Source: Lepidodermella squamata | Lineage: Eukaryota; Gastrotricha | Assembly (NCBI GenBank): GCA_047495785.1 | Contig: JBLDXI010000068.1 | Coordinates: forward strand, 1 to 64,000 | Reading direction: 5' to 3' | DNA length: 64,000 nt | In this document: one piece after another, positions 51,718 to 62,948 of the stretch | Layout: each line of letters starts with the position of its first letter | Numbering within the stretch: position 1 is the stretch's first letter | Program-made: the position numbers and the translations under genes | The notes under the pieces: generated by a model | Told to the model about the DNA's origin: nothing | Databases searched by the model: none | Seen by the model: the letters and a program-made list of their open reading frames with translations, nothing else

Positions 51718-51762
51718 TTGTTCATGCTTAGACGCTTATTAAAAACATGGTCAGCTAACGCT

Positions 51763-52121
51763 ATTGTATTGTATTTTTATTGTATTTTTATTCACTTGTC
51801 TTGATGTCACATTTTGTCTTCGGTTCAATTATTGTTATTATTATATTAGAACATCATCTTTTCATAGAATTAGCATGAAAATGTACAGCTTCAACTTTGA
51901 TGGAACGTAGTTTAAAATTCGGTAATAAAAATCAATGATCAACATGGTAGTAAAAACAATCACAGTAGGTAATAATAGCTGTACAGTGTTTTAGATTCTC
52001 AGCATATAGTATTCAACGCTTCTTGTAGTTGCAATAACAGATCGTATAAAATCTGCGCACGGCATCATTTTCGATGTGTAGGAAAATCAACAGAAAAGTC
52101 TCTATTATTATCGGTCGACGA
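51763..52121. other. Right flank of the array and 3' region of the RGM-like gene
   Basis: It starts directly with ATTGTATTG/TATTTTTATTG repeats (51763-51793). On the minus strand these read AATAAAAATACAATA..., a tail-like sequence that may be the end of a retroelement or of the gene's 3' UTR. The rest is AT-rich without an ORF. Confidence 0.5.
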
Positions 52122-54531
52122 TTATCGATTGAGAAGAAAGCCGGCGGCGATGAGCGCAGCGAGAGCGCCGGCTGAAATGAGCGACGACGGCGGCGGCATG
52201 ACGCGGCCGGCCGGCGACAGAATGATGGGCGGCGCGTGTTGCGTGACGTTGCAGACGCGCGACAGCTCCGTGGTGTAGCCGAGCAGCATGTTCACCGAGT
52301 TGACGATGCGCGCGTCGCCGCCGCGGCGCATGCACGCGATGAGGCACGACTCGTGGTAGCCGACCGTGGTCACCGAGCGGCACGCGTCCTCGCACTCGTC
52401 CGCGTACGTGCTCGTCTGCTTCGCCGCCTGCAGGTTCACCACCTCAGACTTGTAGTCGATGTCCTCGGTGCGCGAGCACGAGTGCACGAGTACGCCCGTC
52501 GCGAAGCCGAGGTCGAAGTCGGGCGACGACACGACCAGGTCGTAGAACTGCCGCGCCCGCACCATCACGAACATGGACAGCTGGCCGACGCCCGCGTCCG
52601 TGATCTTCACCACCTGCGTATCGGCCGGGATCTGCTGCCCGTTCACCACCTCGATGCTGATGGTGGACTGGCGGGCGACGGACGACGTGAACGTGGCCGG
52701 CAGCTGGCCGCCCGACGCCTTGTACCACACGATCGGGTCGTGCTGGTTCGTCGGGTTGAAGAAGCGGATGTCGAGCGACGTGACGCCCTGGTCGACGTTG
52801 AGCACGCCCACGATCTCGACCGTGTCCGTCGTCAGCAGGTCGGTGGCGCCGTTGGTCAGGGGGCAGTAGCGCACGCCGCGGTTCATCGACGCGACGAACT
52901 GGTTCGACCAGATGGCGAGGACGGAGCGCGGCGGGCACGCCTGGCCCTGCACCGGGTTCTGGCGGCGGTAGGCCGGGTCGAGGTACACGAGCGGCATGGC
53001 GACGCCGGGCAGGCCCTGGAACACGTAGAGCGCGCGCAGCATCAGGTACACGAGTTCGGCCGAGCACGACGTCGAGCGGAGCATGCGGCGCTTCACGCAC
53101 TGCAGGCCGATGTCGGAGGAGGCGGTCGCGACGTTGATGTAGACGTCGAGCGGGCGGTCGCGCGAGCCCGAGCCGATGACGCGGTTGTACCAGCGCGCGC
53201 ACGGGTTGATGACCAGGTCCTGCAGGTCGTCGGCCGACACGCACAGCCCGCTCGCGTTCGAGTACGCCGCGCCCACCTCCCACTGCTCGTCGACCAGGTG
53301 CACCGGCACCTTCGTGAACAGGTACTTGAGCGTCTGGATGTTGTCGTCAACGTCTGTACGAATTTAAAAAGGCAACAAAACAAGTAAGTAATAATCAGAC
53401 AGAATTATAACAAATACGACCATGTTGATGGCTTCATTGGACCAGCAAAACAACACGAATAAATAATCGGTCCTTGGAATAATTTTTAAGAAAAAATGCT
53501 ATAGATCCAAAGCCGCGGAATCTAGCTCCATAGCCGCGGAACTGTGGTCCGCAAATTTTAGTAAAAGCGCTTCTTTGAAACTTTTCTAACCTAATTCTAA
53601 ACCATAACAATCAAATGGAATTTCGAGTCGCTGCTTAGTGCAACAGTGAAATCGATATAAAAAAGCCTAATTTAATTCGAAAAATCGTTCGAAAAATCGC
53701 TAGATTCAAAAAATTTCGCTGTATCAAAGAGTTGATAGGCGGTTTGCAGCAATACTAGTCAGAAAACTATTTTTCAACTACAAATTTCAAGTTATTCTAG
53801 CTTCGGCCTTGAAAATTAGCGATCTCGAGATGACATACAGTCGAGCATCCCTAAGATCGTCAAAATAGGCAAACTAAGCTAACGTTGAGATTACGCAAAA
53901 TTGTAAATTAACAGGCTGAGGAATTTCAGAAAATTTTTCCCAGAGGCATAAAAAATTCTCCATCAATAAAAGACTGATGAAACTTACTGATGCAGTAGCG
54001 GCTCCAGTAGTCGGCGGCGATGGCGTGCAGCTGCGACTTGACGGCGGGCGCGCACGACGAGGCGGAGAAGGTCTCGTCGACGCAGTCGGTGAAGGTCGAC
54101 TGCGCCTCGGGCACCTTGCAGAACACGGTGACGGCGACGATGAGCGAGCGCGGCGGGTAGAGCGGCGTCGTCTTCGGTTGCACGCCCATGATCTCGGTGA
54201 AGAAGCGGCACTGCTTGATGAGCAGCAGCGCGTCCGGCGTCTTCGGGCACGTCGATGCCGCCGGCGTCGTCGCAACCACCACGCCGCCGCCCGTGTTGTT
54301 CGAACGAGCCGGTGGCGCGGCGGCGGCGACGGTCGTCGAGATCGCCGAGACTGCATTGCCTCCGTTGCCAGAAATCGTGTTCAGAACTCGTGGGTCAGAA
54401 GCACCTGGAGTCGGCGTTGGCAACCCTGATGATGGGTCCTGTGCTGAAACAACGGGCTGTTGTTGGCCATTGACCAGCAGCAATTGGGTCGGTATTAACA
54501 GCAGTAAAGATAGCGCGAGATTATGCAGCAT
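52122..54531 (-). CDS. Secreted GPI-anchored protein, probable repulsive guidance molecule (RGM/DRAG-1) relative
   Basis: Two exons, 54531-53988 and 53353-52122, joined across a 634-bp GT-AG intron; 591 residues. Residues 1 to about 22 form a signal peptide (LALSLLLLIPTQLLLVNG). A Ser/Ala/Thr-rich linker and a cysteine-containing domain follow. The last 20 residues are hydrophobic (SLISAGALAALIAAGFLLNR), as in GPI-anchored proteins. The C-terminal half aligns by eye with RGM: TSLDIRFFN..VWYKASGGQLPATF against human TSKLTIIFKN..VYQAEMDELPAAF, CSRTEDIDY (474-482) against CPLNQQIDF, and YHESCLIAC near the end. RGM proteins are BMP co-receptors and neogenin ligands. The hallmark GDPH self-cleavage site is absent; LDPAY (306-310) lies where it would align. 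The family call is moderate; signal peptide and anchor are clear. Confidence 0.6.
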
Positions 54532-56123
54532 CGCAATTATATGGGCAACAATCGACTGTATGAATTAATCGATCGATCGAATGAATATGAATGAACAACA
54601 AGGCGAATGCCGGTAGAGTTATACGTCTGTTGGTTGCGTTGTCGTTTGTAGAGAGTAAAAAAGGAGTAGTGTACAAAACTGTTAATGAGCGTGAAATTAT
54701 AGTGATTTTATGTTCAACAGCATCATTTTCAGACTTGGCGCCTTATTCGCATCAGCAGTTGATCGCACGCTCGCCCCGGGGGCGGCACGCGCCCAACCGC
54801 ATTGCGCAACACCAGCAAACCTTGTTCATTTTTCAACCATTTTCTCTACGCTGTGACGCAAATAATATTTAGGAATTGTGACCTGAATGAACCCTATACC
54901 TGATCACGCGGTGAGCAACGCCGCCATTCAATTTTCTGGCTGTTTGAAAATTCATAGCGTGATCATTTTTTGAGAGTTCTAATTTTTTATCTGACCAAAG
55001 TTTTTTCCAGCAATTTTTTTTGAAACACTCAAAATGAAATTCAAGAAATGTGTTGGCTGGGATTGCGGCTTTTCGAAGGTATTACCAGCTCCCAGCACCT
55101 TGATGTCTCTGTTCTCACTCATTGCAGTCAGATTCATTAATTGATAATTTTTTCTGGTTTTAACATGGCCGATAAGCGACCGACCCATAATGCTCTTGGG
55201 GATTCGACACAAATTGAAAATGAAATTGAAGTTAGTGGCGAATATTTGAAGGATTTTTACAGTACTTGGCCTATTATTAGTGCATTAGTGAGATAATATT
55301 AATCAAAAACTGGTTCTGGCGAGCTTGGAATGTAACGTAACTTGATGAGTAGATTTCGAAAATCGCATTCATTTTCGTGCTAAGATGCGCTACTATGGTA
55401 TGGTGCTAAAATGGCTAACGTAGTCGGTGTACATTTTCATAGTCGTTGGCGTTTCCAATCGGAGCCTAATAGGTAACATTGCAGCGTTGTACGGAATTGC
55501 GGTTCGAGAAAAAATATCCAGTACTGGCTCTTGATGAAACTACTTACGTACTTTGTCGGTGTTTTCTCGATATTTTCAGGTTCTCAACTCATCAGTTTTC
55601 GGTTTATGTGGATTTTGAATAACAATTATTTTGGGTGCACGTGATTCAGTTTTTTGCCTCGGAACTTGCAACTCATTTCCAGGAAATTGTCGATGCGGTA
55701 TTCATCCCAATTGATAGGCTTGCGGTGTGCGATAAACTTTCTTCGGAGTCCATGATTCAAAGACGAATCGAGCAAAAGAAGCACGAGACAGTTGCATCTT
55801 GTTGAAAAAAAAATCATCCTTCTATATTATTTCAAATTGCTGTTTGTTTGAAAAACTCCGAGTCAGAGATATAGAGCGTACTTTTGATGTGTACTTTTGA
55901 AAATTGCCACTTTGCCTTTACGAGATGAACTCGTCAAAGTCAGGAGCAAACTCGCTTAGAATCTTACAAGTCAAAACAAGCAATTGTTGTTGTCGGAAAA
56001 TAGGTCGATTCTTTTATTGCATAAAGCTGTACATTTCATCATCATCGTCATCATCAGCACTAATGAAATAACAAAACCAAACTGAGGAGGAGACAACAAC
56101 AAGTAGATAGATGATGAGAAAGT
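54532..56123. other. Intergenic stretch, no gene recognised
   Basis: About 1.6 kb between the TRMT5 stop and the RGM-like start. A minus-strand AATAAA at 56013-56018, 106 bp past the TRMT5 stop, is its likely poly(A) signal. A 9-bp inverted repeat TGATCACGC (54901-54909 with 54957-54965) flanks a 47-bp loop. No ORF has recognisable homology. Confidence 0.4.
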
Positions 56124-58226
56124 TCAACACGGCGGCGGCGCTGATGTACGATCATTGTCGCCTGGTTTCTGCTGCTGCTTGTTGGCAGCAGCGAACAGGG
56201 TGCGGCGGGTGAGTTGCACCTGCACGCAGAGCATCTGCTTGTTGGGCGCGACGTTGCGCACGTCGACGACGCTGAGGAGGCCGAGGCGGCGGTGCAGGCC
56301 TTGCAGCGGGTGCGGCCAGCCGAGGTGTTCGCACGCCATGCGAGCCGCGTCCTCGACCGGGTCGGCGGCGCGCGAGAACGTGTACACGTACACGAACACA
56401 GGCAGCGCCTCATCGTCATCGTCATCATTGCTATCATTGCCACTACTGGGTTGATCTTGATCACCAGCAGTAGCAGTAGCCTCAGTAGCCATGAGGCCGA
56501 CAAAGTGCGGCAGGAAGGTGATGGCGAGCGCGGGCAGGTTCATCAGCACGTGCACCCGCCCACCCGCACCACTACTCTTGGATTCGGAAATGATGTCGTC
56601 GAGGCGCGGCCGCAGCACCGTGCGCACGAACTCGCCGGCGTCCACGTTCGACACGGCGGCGAGGCCGTCGGCGACGCGGTTCAGCCGCAGGTTGTGCGCC
56701 AGCCAGTGCGCCGCCGCCGGGTTCAAGTCGTTCGCGAACACGCGCGTCTTCGTGGTGGAACCCCCAGCCGATGCCGTCTTGTTTGTCTTGTTGGTCTGCT
56801 GTGCTGCGGCGGCGGTGGCGGTGAAGGTACGCGCGGCGAGGACGGCGAAGGGGCCGATGCCGGCGCAGGCGTCGAACACGTAGTCGCGGGCGGCGTCGAG
56901 GCGGTCGACGACGCGGCGGTGCTCGGTGGAGAGGCGCGTGTTCCAGTACACGGCCGAGTAGTCGAGGTCGAACAGGCAGCCGTTCTCGCGCACCCGCGTC
57001 TTGAAGTCACGCTCTATAAAGCAAAAAAAAGCAAAACTGCTGTTAAGCAAACTGTTGCAATTTTGATACATTGATACATTGACGATTCGCATGCACGTGT
57101 CTGATATGTGTCTGGGCCCACTCCATGACTTCTCTTTTGTTACCGTTGTTTCTAAGCTTCCCCAAGTTTATTAACAGGCCCGAAGTCGTTGCAACTGTTG
57201 TTGGCTACCAGTAAAACGTATCGATTGTTTTTACACCCAAGACAAGTCAACACTAAGCGTAATAGTGTAAACTCTATGGTTCTCTATGGGCCCCCAATTC
57301 CTCTAGATCGTCGTTACTCTCTAGATCGCAATCTTATAGGTAAACCACATTCATTCAACAAGTGCGTATAACGTACCTCCGGCGAGCAGTTCGAGGTCGA
57401 GTTCGCGAAACTTGTTGTCGATGTTTTTCGTCTTGTTGACGACGGTGCGCGCCTGAGGCACCTTGTCGAGCAGCACCTGCCCGATCAGCGCCTTGTACGG
57501 CACCAGCACGTCCTTCAGGTTCACGTGCACGATGTGGCCGACGAGCGAGTAGCCGGAGACCGAGTCGGCGCCCATGGGTAAGACCGCCCGCAGCACGTCC
57601 TCCTTCGACCACGTGTCGTAGTCGAGCGTCGTCTCAACGCGCCGCATCGACACGCCGTCGCCGCAGCACCGCTTCAACGCCTCGCCGATCGCCAGCTCAC
57701 TCGGCAACTCGTCCAACGACCGCACCATCTTCTCAGGGTCGAGCAGCAGCGGCACGAGAGCCGAATCTCCGCCGCCGCCACCTGTTTCCTTTTCATTCTC
57801 ATCACTACAGCTGTTGGTGTTGCCAGTGTTGGAGGGTTGTCGGCGGCGGCGTTTCCTAGCGGCGCCGAGTTTTCGGTAGCGCAGCAGCAAGTCGTGTTTT
57901 TTGAGGATGGCGACCGCGTCCGAGACGCGCGGCCCCGCCGGCACGTAGATGCAGGGCAGGGCGACGCGCAGCGAGAACGCCGCCTTGTCCAGGCGCGTCA
58001 TGCCTCGGACGGCGGCGGGCGGGGCGAGCCGTTCGCCCGGCTTCAACTCAACCAACTGTTGAACTCTACTACTGCTATCATCATCATCATCATCATCATC
58101 ATCATGTTGTTTCATCATTATTCTCGCGCTCTTGTTACTGCTTTTCTTCACCTTGGAAGAAGGCACAGGCACAGGCAGCAGCAGTTGTTTGACACTTTTC
58201 AACAGCGATTGCAGCCACGAACGCAT
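56124..58226 (-). CDS. TRMT5: TRMT5, tRNA (guanine37-N1)-methyltransferase
   Basis: Two exons, 58226-57377 and 57013-56124, joined as G|AG across a 363-bp GT-AG intron; 579 residues (human 509). TRMT5 uses S-adenosylmethionine to methylate N1 of G37, next to the anticodon of tRNAs such as Leu and Pro, preventing frameshifting. The N-terminal part shows SLDELPSELAIGEALKRC, YSLVGHIVHVNLKD, YKALIGQVLLDK and VVNKTKNIDNKFRELDLELL. The catalytic Rossmann part has ENGCLFDLDYSAVYWNTRLS, VFDACAGIGPFAVLAA (SAM motif near 331-339), FANDLNP (about 378-382) and VLMNLPALAITFLP (near 441). Low-complexity inserts enlarge it: a nine-aspartate run near the N-terminus and an Ala/Thr-rich stretch between the SAM motifs. 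The first in-frame ATG was chosen; the start region is basic and could serve as a targeting signal. Confidence 0.95.
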
Positions 58227-59234
58227 AAACACCGCGTCATTGCGTAAATTCTGTCTTAACTTCTACAAATAATCAAACACACGACTTGAATTGAAATTAA
58301 AAGTCAACACTCAACAGGGTTAAACACAATAAATCCGAACGTTGAGACATTTTCCGGCAGAAAACTGTGATTTTCGAAACCGTCAATACGCTGGTTAAAC
58401 TTCGAGCCAAAAGAGACGCTGAGTGGCCCATTTGAGCTTCTGAAAACTCGTACCAAGAAAATACTTCTTCATCGCAGACTAACTGCCGATTGTAAGAATT
58501 CGATTAAGGAACTTATACATCAGAAGTTCAACAGAAACCAAGCCCAGGAAATATGTGTCAAATCGTCAAACGATAACGATAACGATAAAATGCCCTCAAC
58601 CTGACTTGAGAATGCATTCTTTTGAAACAGTTGGCTAGCCTTTTGGTCTGCGTTATCCAATATCATTTCGTTTTCGTTGTTTTTTTCATTTGGTTTCAAA
58701 CTTGAAGCAGCTGTCTTTAATAGGATATTTGCTGATCTATTGGTGATTTGGACTGATTTGACTCGAAATTTCGATCACTCGTGACTCACTCGCAATTCAC
58801 CGTGAGAGTAAAAGCAAGTATTATTTCAAGAATAAACCACCCATTTAAGGTATGTATATACTCTATTACACATATCAACAAGGCACAAGAAATGAGCAAG
58901 AGGCTAAAATCGCTGTTTTATTGCCACCGTGGCGCCGCAGCAGCACAAGAAGAAGACGAAGAAGAAGATCAAGATCGAGAATAAACACACAAATACACAA
59001 CTTATCTCCGATGGTGATGATGATGATGAAATTGTACTAAACTCTGATCATCATCATCGCCATGATGGATGAGCAACAATCAATAAGTACACAGCCGATG
59101 TGTCGTCGATGATGATGATGATGCATACACTTATTATAGTTATTTGTTATCATAGATAAAGTAGTACAAGAAGTAGTACAAAAACCGCACAGCACATGGA
59201 GAGCGAGCAATCTAATCAAATGGCTAAGAAATAG
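58227..59234. other. TRMT5-WDR5 spacer, no gene recognised
   Basis: About 1 kb with ATG/CAT-rich microsatellites near 59010-59125. The two short frames seen there come from repeats. It holds the WDR5 3' UTR and the TRMT5 promoter region. Confidence 0.4.
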
Positions 59235-60974
<1,740 letters not shown>

Positions 60975-61898
60975 CTATTTAGCTGAAGCCTTGCTCTCCT
61001 GCTGCTGCTGCTGCTGCTGCTGTTGACTGGTGTTGCTACTCCGCCGCCGCCGCCGCAGCTGGTTGGCAGCGAGTTGCAGCTTCTTGGCCGCAGCACCGCC
61101 GTGTTGCAGCGCGGCGGCGTACGACTCGGCGCCGAAGCACCCGTCGCCCTCCTTCGCCGCGTACGACAGCCCGGCGGCGTCGAACGCCAGCACGAACCGG
61201 CAGTTGGAGCACGCCTCCTCCAGCTGGTCGCAGTCCACCACCACACTCGCCGGCCCGATGCGGCTCAGCGTCACGAACGTCGGCAAGCAGCGCCCGAACG
61301 CGTCGTCGTCGCCCAGCCGCACCACCGACACGCACGCCTCGTTCGGGATGTCGAAGTCACGCCCGCCAAAGTCGTTCTCGACGACGCTGAGTCGCGGCAG
61401 CTCGCTCGCCAGCAGCGCCAGTTTCGCCGCCAGCGCGCACGTGTCGTACAGGTTGCCGTCGACGCGCAGCAGCAGAACGTCGACGAACAGCTGCCACTGC
61501 GACTGCGCCGGCACGACGACGAACGGCGGCGCGGTCCACAGGCGTGCGCAACTGCGGTTGAACACCGCCTCCAGCGTCGTCGCCACGTAGTCGAACGCGT
61601 CCAGCTCGTCGTAGTTGAAGTGCGACGCCGCTGTGACGGCCGGCGCCACCGAGAATCGCATCGGCTGTGCGCTCGCCTCCGACCGCACGATGTTGCCTTT
61701 CACGGCGACCACCAGTTCGAACGTGCTCGCGCGTACGCTAACAGAGCCGAAAGCGCCGCTCACAACGTCGAATTCGACTTGAAGTGGGCGGTAGTCGTCG
61801 TTTTTACGCCCATCACCTCGGCAATCTGCTGATACGCCGCCGAAAACGAACAGCTTCTCCGCATCGCTGATGCCACGAATCGCCAGTTTACTAGTCAT
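60975..61898 (-). CDS. EXOSC7: EXOSC7 (RRP42), RNA exosome core subunit
   Basis: Single exon, 307 residues from the ATG at 61898 (human 291). EXOSC7 is one of six RNase PH-fold subunits forming the catalytically inert ring of the RNA exosome in nucleus and cytoplasm. The sequence shows SDAEKLFVFGGVSADCRGDGR, the start of the RNase PH fold with the ring-family DGR motif; then DDYRPLQVEFDVVSGAFGSV, an equivalent of the human LYVDVLLLECGGNLFDA stretch (LFVDVLLLRVDGNLYDT), and PTFVTLSRIGPASVVVDCDQLEEA. The C-terminal tail is Arg-rich and then a polyglutamine run encoded by (CTG)n at about 60999-61022. An acceptor-like TGTTCTTAG lies two bases before the ATG. Confidence 0.93.
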   Translation of the reverse strand: MTSKLAIRGISDAEKLFVFGGVSADCRGDGRKNDDYRPLQVEFDVVSGAFGSVSVRASTFELVVAVKGNIVRSEASAQPMRFSVAPAVTAASHFNYDELDAFDYVATTLEAVFNRSCARLWTAPPFVVVPAQSQWQLFVDVLLLRVDGNLYDTCALAAKLALLASELPRLSVVENDFGGRDFDIPNEACVSVVRLGDDDAFGRCLPTFVTLSRIGPASVVVDCDQLEEACSNCRFVLAFDAAGLSYAAKEGDGCFGAESYAAALQHGGAAAKKLQLAANQLRRRRRSSNTSQQQQQQQQQESKASAK

Positions 61899-62573
61899 AT
61901 CTAAGAACACCCTATTCAATCAAAACAGCAAATAGTCTACGGTCCACGGAACAAATAATTCGATCGAGGGAAACAACATTCTCTCTTCTTTCAAAACCAT
62001 CTTTCTCTTTCTCTTTCTCTTTCAGCAGCTGCGAGCAGATCGGGGCGCGCGCAAAATTGCGAAAATAATTTGCAATTTGCACGTAAACTGCAAGCATGGA
62101 TAAAATGCCTAGAACCCTAGTTTTCAAAACCGAGCATGGAGTATTTTAACAAAACATGAGCATAGTATGTAAAAATGGAAAGTAAGCACGCACTCCTAGG
62201 AAAGGTGGCTACAACGAATTTGCTTTTTTGTTATGTTTTTAAAAGATCTGATCGACAGCATACTCACTCACATTTCACCAAGATGCACGATGCACGAAAC
62301 AGGAAGCTTAATTCTAAAGTGAGCAGCTAGCCTTGTAATTTCGCCGTAAAAGTTTCCATCAAACATCAAACCCCAATCCAAAATCTCTCTCTCTCTCTCT
62401 CTCTCGCTGATCTCTCTTCAATGGATAGATGGATGGATGTTAGACCGTGACACCAATTCTGGTGATTTAACAGGGCTTGGGTTGAGAGTTAGGCCTGTCA
62501 CCGATAATTCGATGTTGGGCGCATAGATGGCACAATAGGGTACAAAATTAAATGATAAACATATATCTATGAT
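61899..62573. other. Spacer with pyrimidine microsatellites
   Basis: EXOSC7 5' flank. It contains a TTTCTC hexamer tract near 62001-62024 and the (TC)11 tract at 62384-62405. No gene is seen. Confidence 0.45.
62384..62405. repeat. (TC)11 microsatellite
   Basis: Eleven perfect TC repeats followed by GCTGATCTCTCTT. Confidence 0.9.
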
Positions 62574-62948
62574 CTATTTGGTCCATTCAGACACCTGCTC
62601 GATGAAGAATTGCTGCAAGTAGGCGGCTTTGCGAAAGGCTTTCGACCTGGTAGGCTTGCGGATGAAGGGGTCGGTCTTGCTTTAGGCCTTCGAACCACGG
62701 ATGATGAAGGTTCCATCTTCAGTGGCACTGTTGGACTGCGTGGCTTTGAAGCTGCCGTTATCGGCACTGCGGAATCCGGGGTTGACAACTGTTTTAGGCT
62801 TGAATAGCTCGATTAGCTCGATGGGCGCTTCGTCGTGGAGGCACGGGAATACCAACTTGGTTTCGTGTACTTGCCTTTTTCCAGCGAGAGTGAGCCTTTT
62901 CAGGTGGCGGCGTAGACCGTCGACTGGGCACAAGTAGTCCTTCATCAT
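62574..62948 (-). pseudogene. Unidentified broken ORF
   Basis: A minus-strand frame starts with two ATGs (62948) and encodes 88 residues, with stretches such as CPVDGLRRHLKRLTLAGKRQ and APIELIELFKPKTVVNPGF, then TAA at 62684-62682. The same frame continues for 35 residues (SKTDPFIRKPTRSKAFRK..., ending EQVSEWTK) to TAG at 62574. A matching upstream part may lie in another frame (CSAAARKTLDRAQGNVIRAL, 63016-62957). One stop and one frameshift suggest a decayed gene or gene end. I do not recognise the family. It could also be two exons of a live gene with a missed intron. Confidence 0.3.

Larger units (their letters stand above)
18513..51762. repeat. Tandem tRNA gene array, 4569-bp unit, 173 tRNA genes
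   Basis: A head-to-tail array in which the same 27 tRNA genes and their spacers recur at a fixed 4569-bp offset. In order the unit holds Pro-CGG(-), Phe(-), Pro-TGG, Gly-GCC, Asp, Lys-CTT(-), Arg-ACG(-), Asn, Leu-AAG(-), Glu-CTC(-), Gln-TTG, Pro-AGG, Trp, Ile-AAT, Tyr, Ser-CGA/AGA, Asp, Ser-GCT(-), His, Val-AAC(-), Leu-CAG(-), Ser-AGA, Arg-TCG, Lys-TTT, Ala-AGC, Thr-AGT and Glu-TTC(-). Spacers differ between copies by only a handful of bases, so the array is young or strongly homogenised. The left border lies inside a tRNA-Glu gene; the right border lies in the spacer after tRNA-Leu-AAG. Confidence 0.97.
48245..51762 (+). repeat. tRNA array unit 7, rearranged and truncated (3518 bp)
   Basis: Genes 1-17, then the same Asp-Asp jump as in unit 4, then genes 6-9 again. 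Array identity ends at 51762 in the spacer between Leu(AAG) and the missing Glu(CTC). Confidence 0.95.

Noticed and set aside
18521-51725. Many 60-157 residue frames recurring across the array
   Set aside because: They are translations of tRNA genes and spacers (motifs such as RVGSNPTGD come from tRNA arms) and carry no protein family.
18513-51762. Protist origin, because Entamoeba also has tandem tRNA arrays
   Set aside because: The flanking genes have multiple introns and closely resemble animal proteins, and the unit lengths and contents differ from Entamoeba arrays.
18513-51762. CRISPR-like or satellite interpretation of the repeats
   Set aside because: The unit is 4.57 kb and filled with foldable tRNA genes; there is no short-repeat/spacer pattern.
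52236-53387. 383-codon plus-strand frame opposite the RGM-like gene
   Set aside because: Arg/His/Val-rich shadow composition; the minus-strand frame has signal peptide, cysteine pattern and splice sites.
62682-62684. TAA readthrough or recoding in the broken ORF
   Set aside because: No recoding signal is visible, and a probable frameshift upstream fits decay better.
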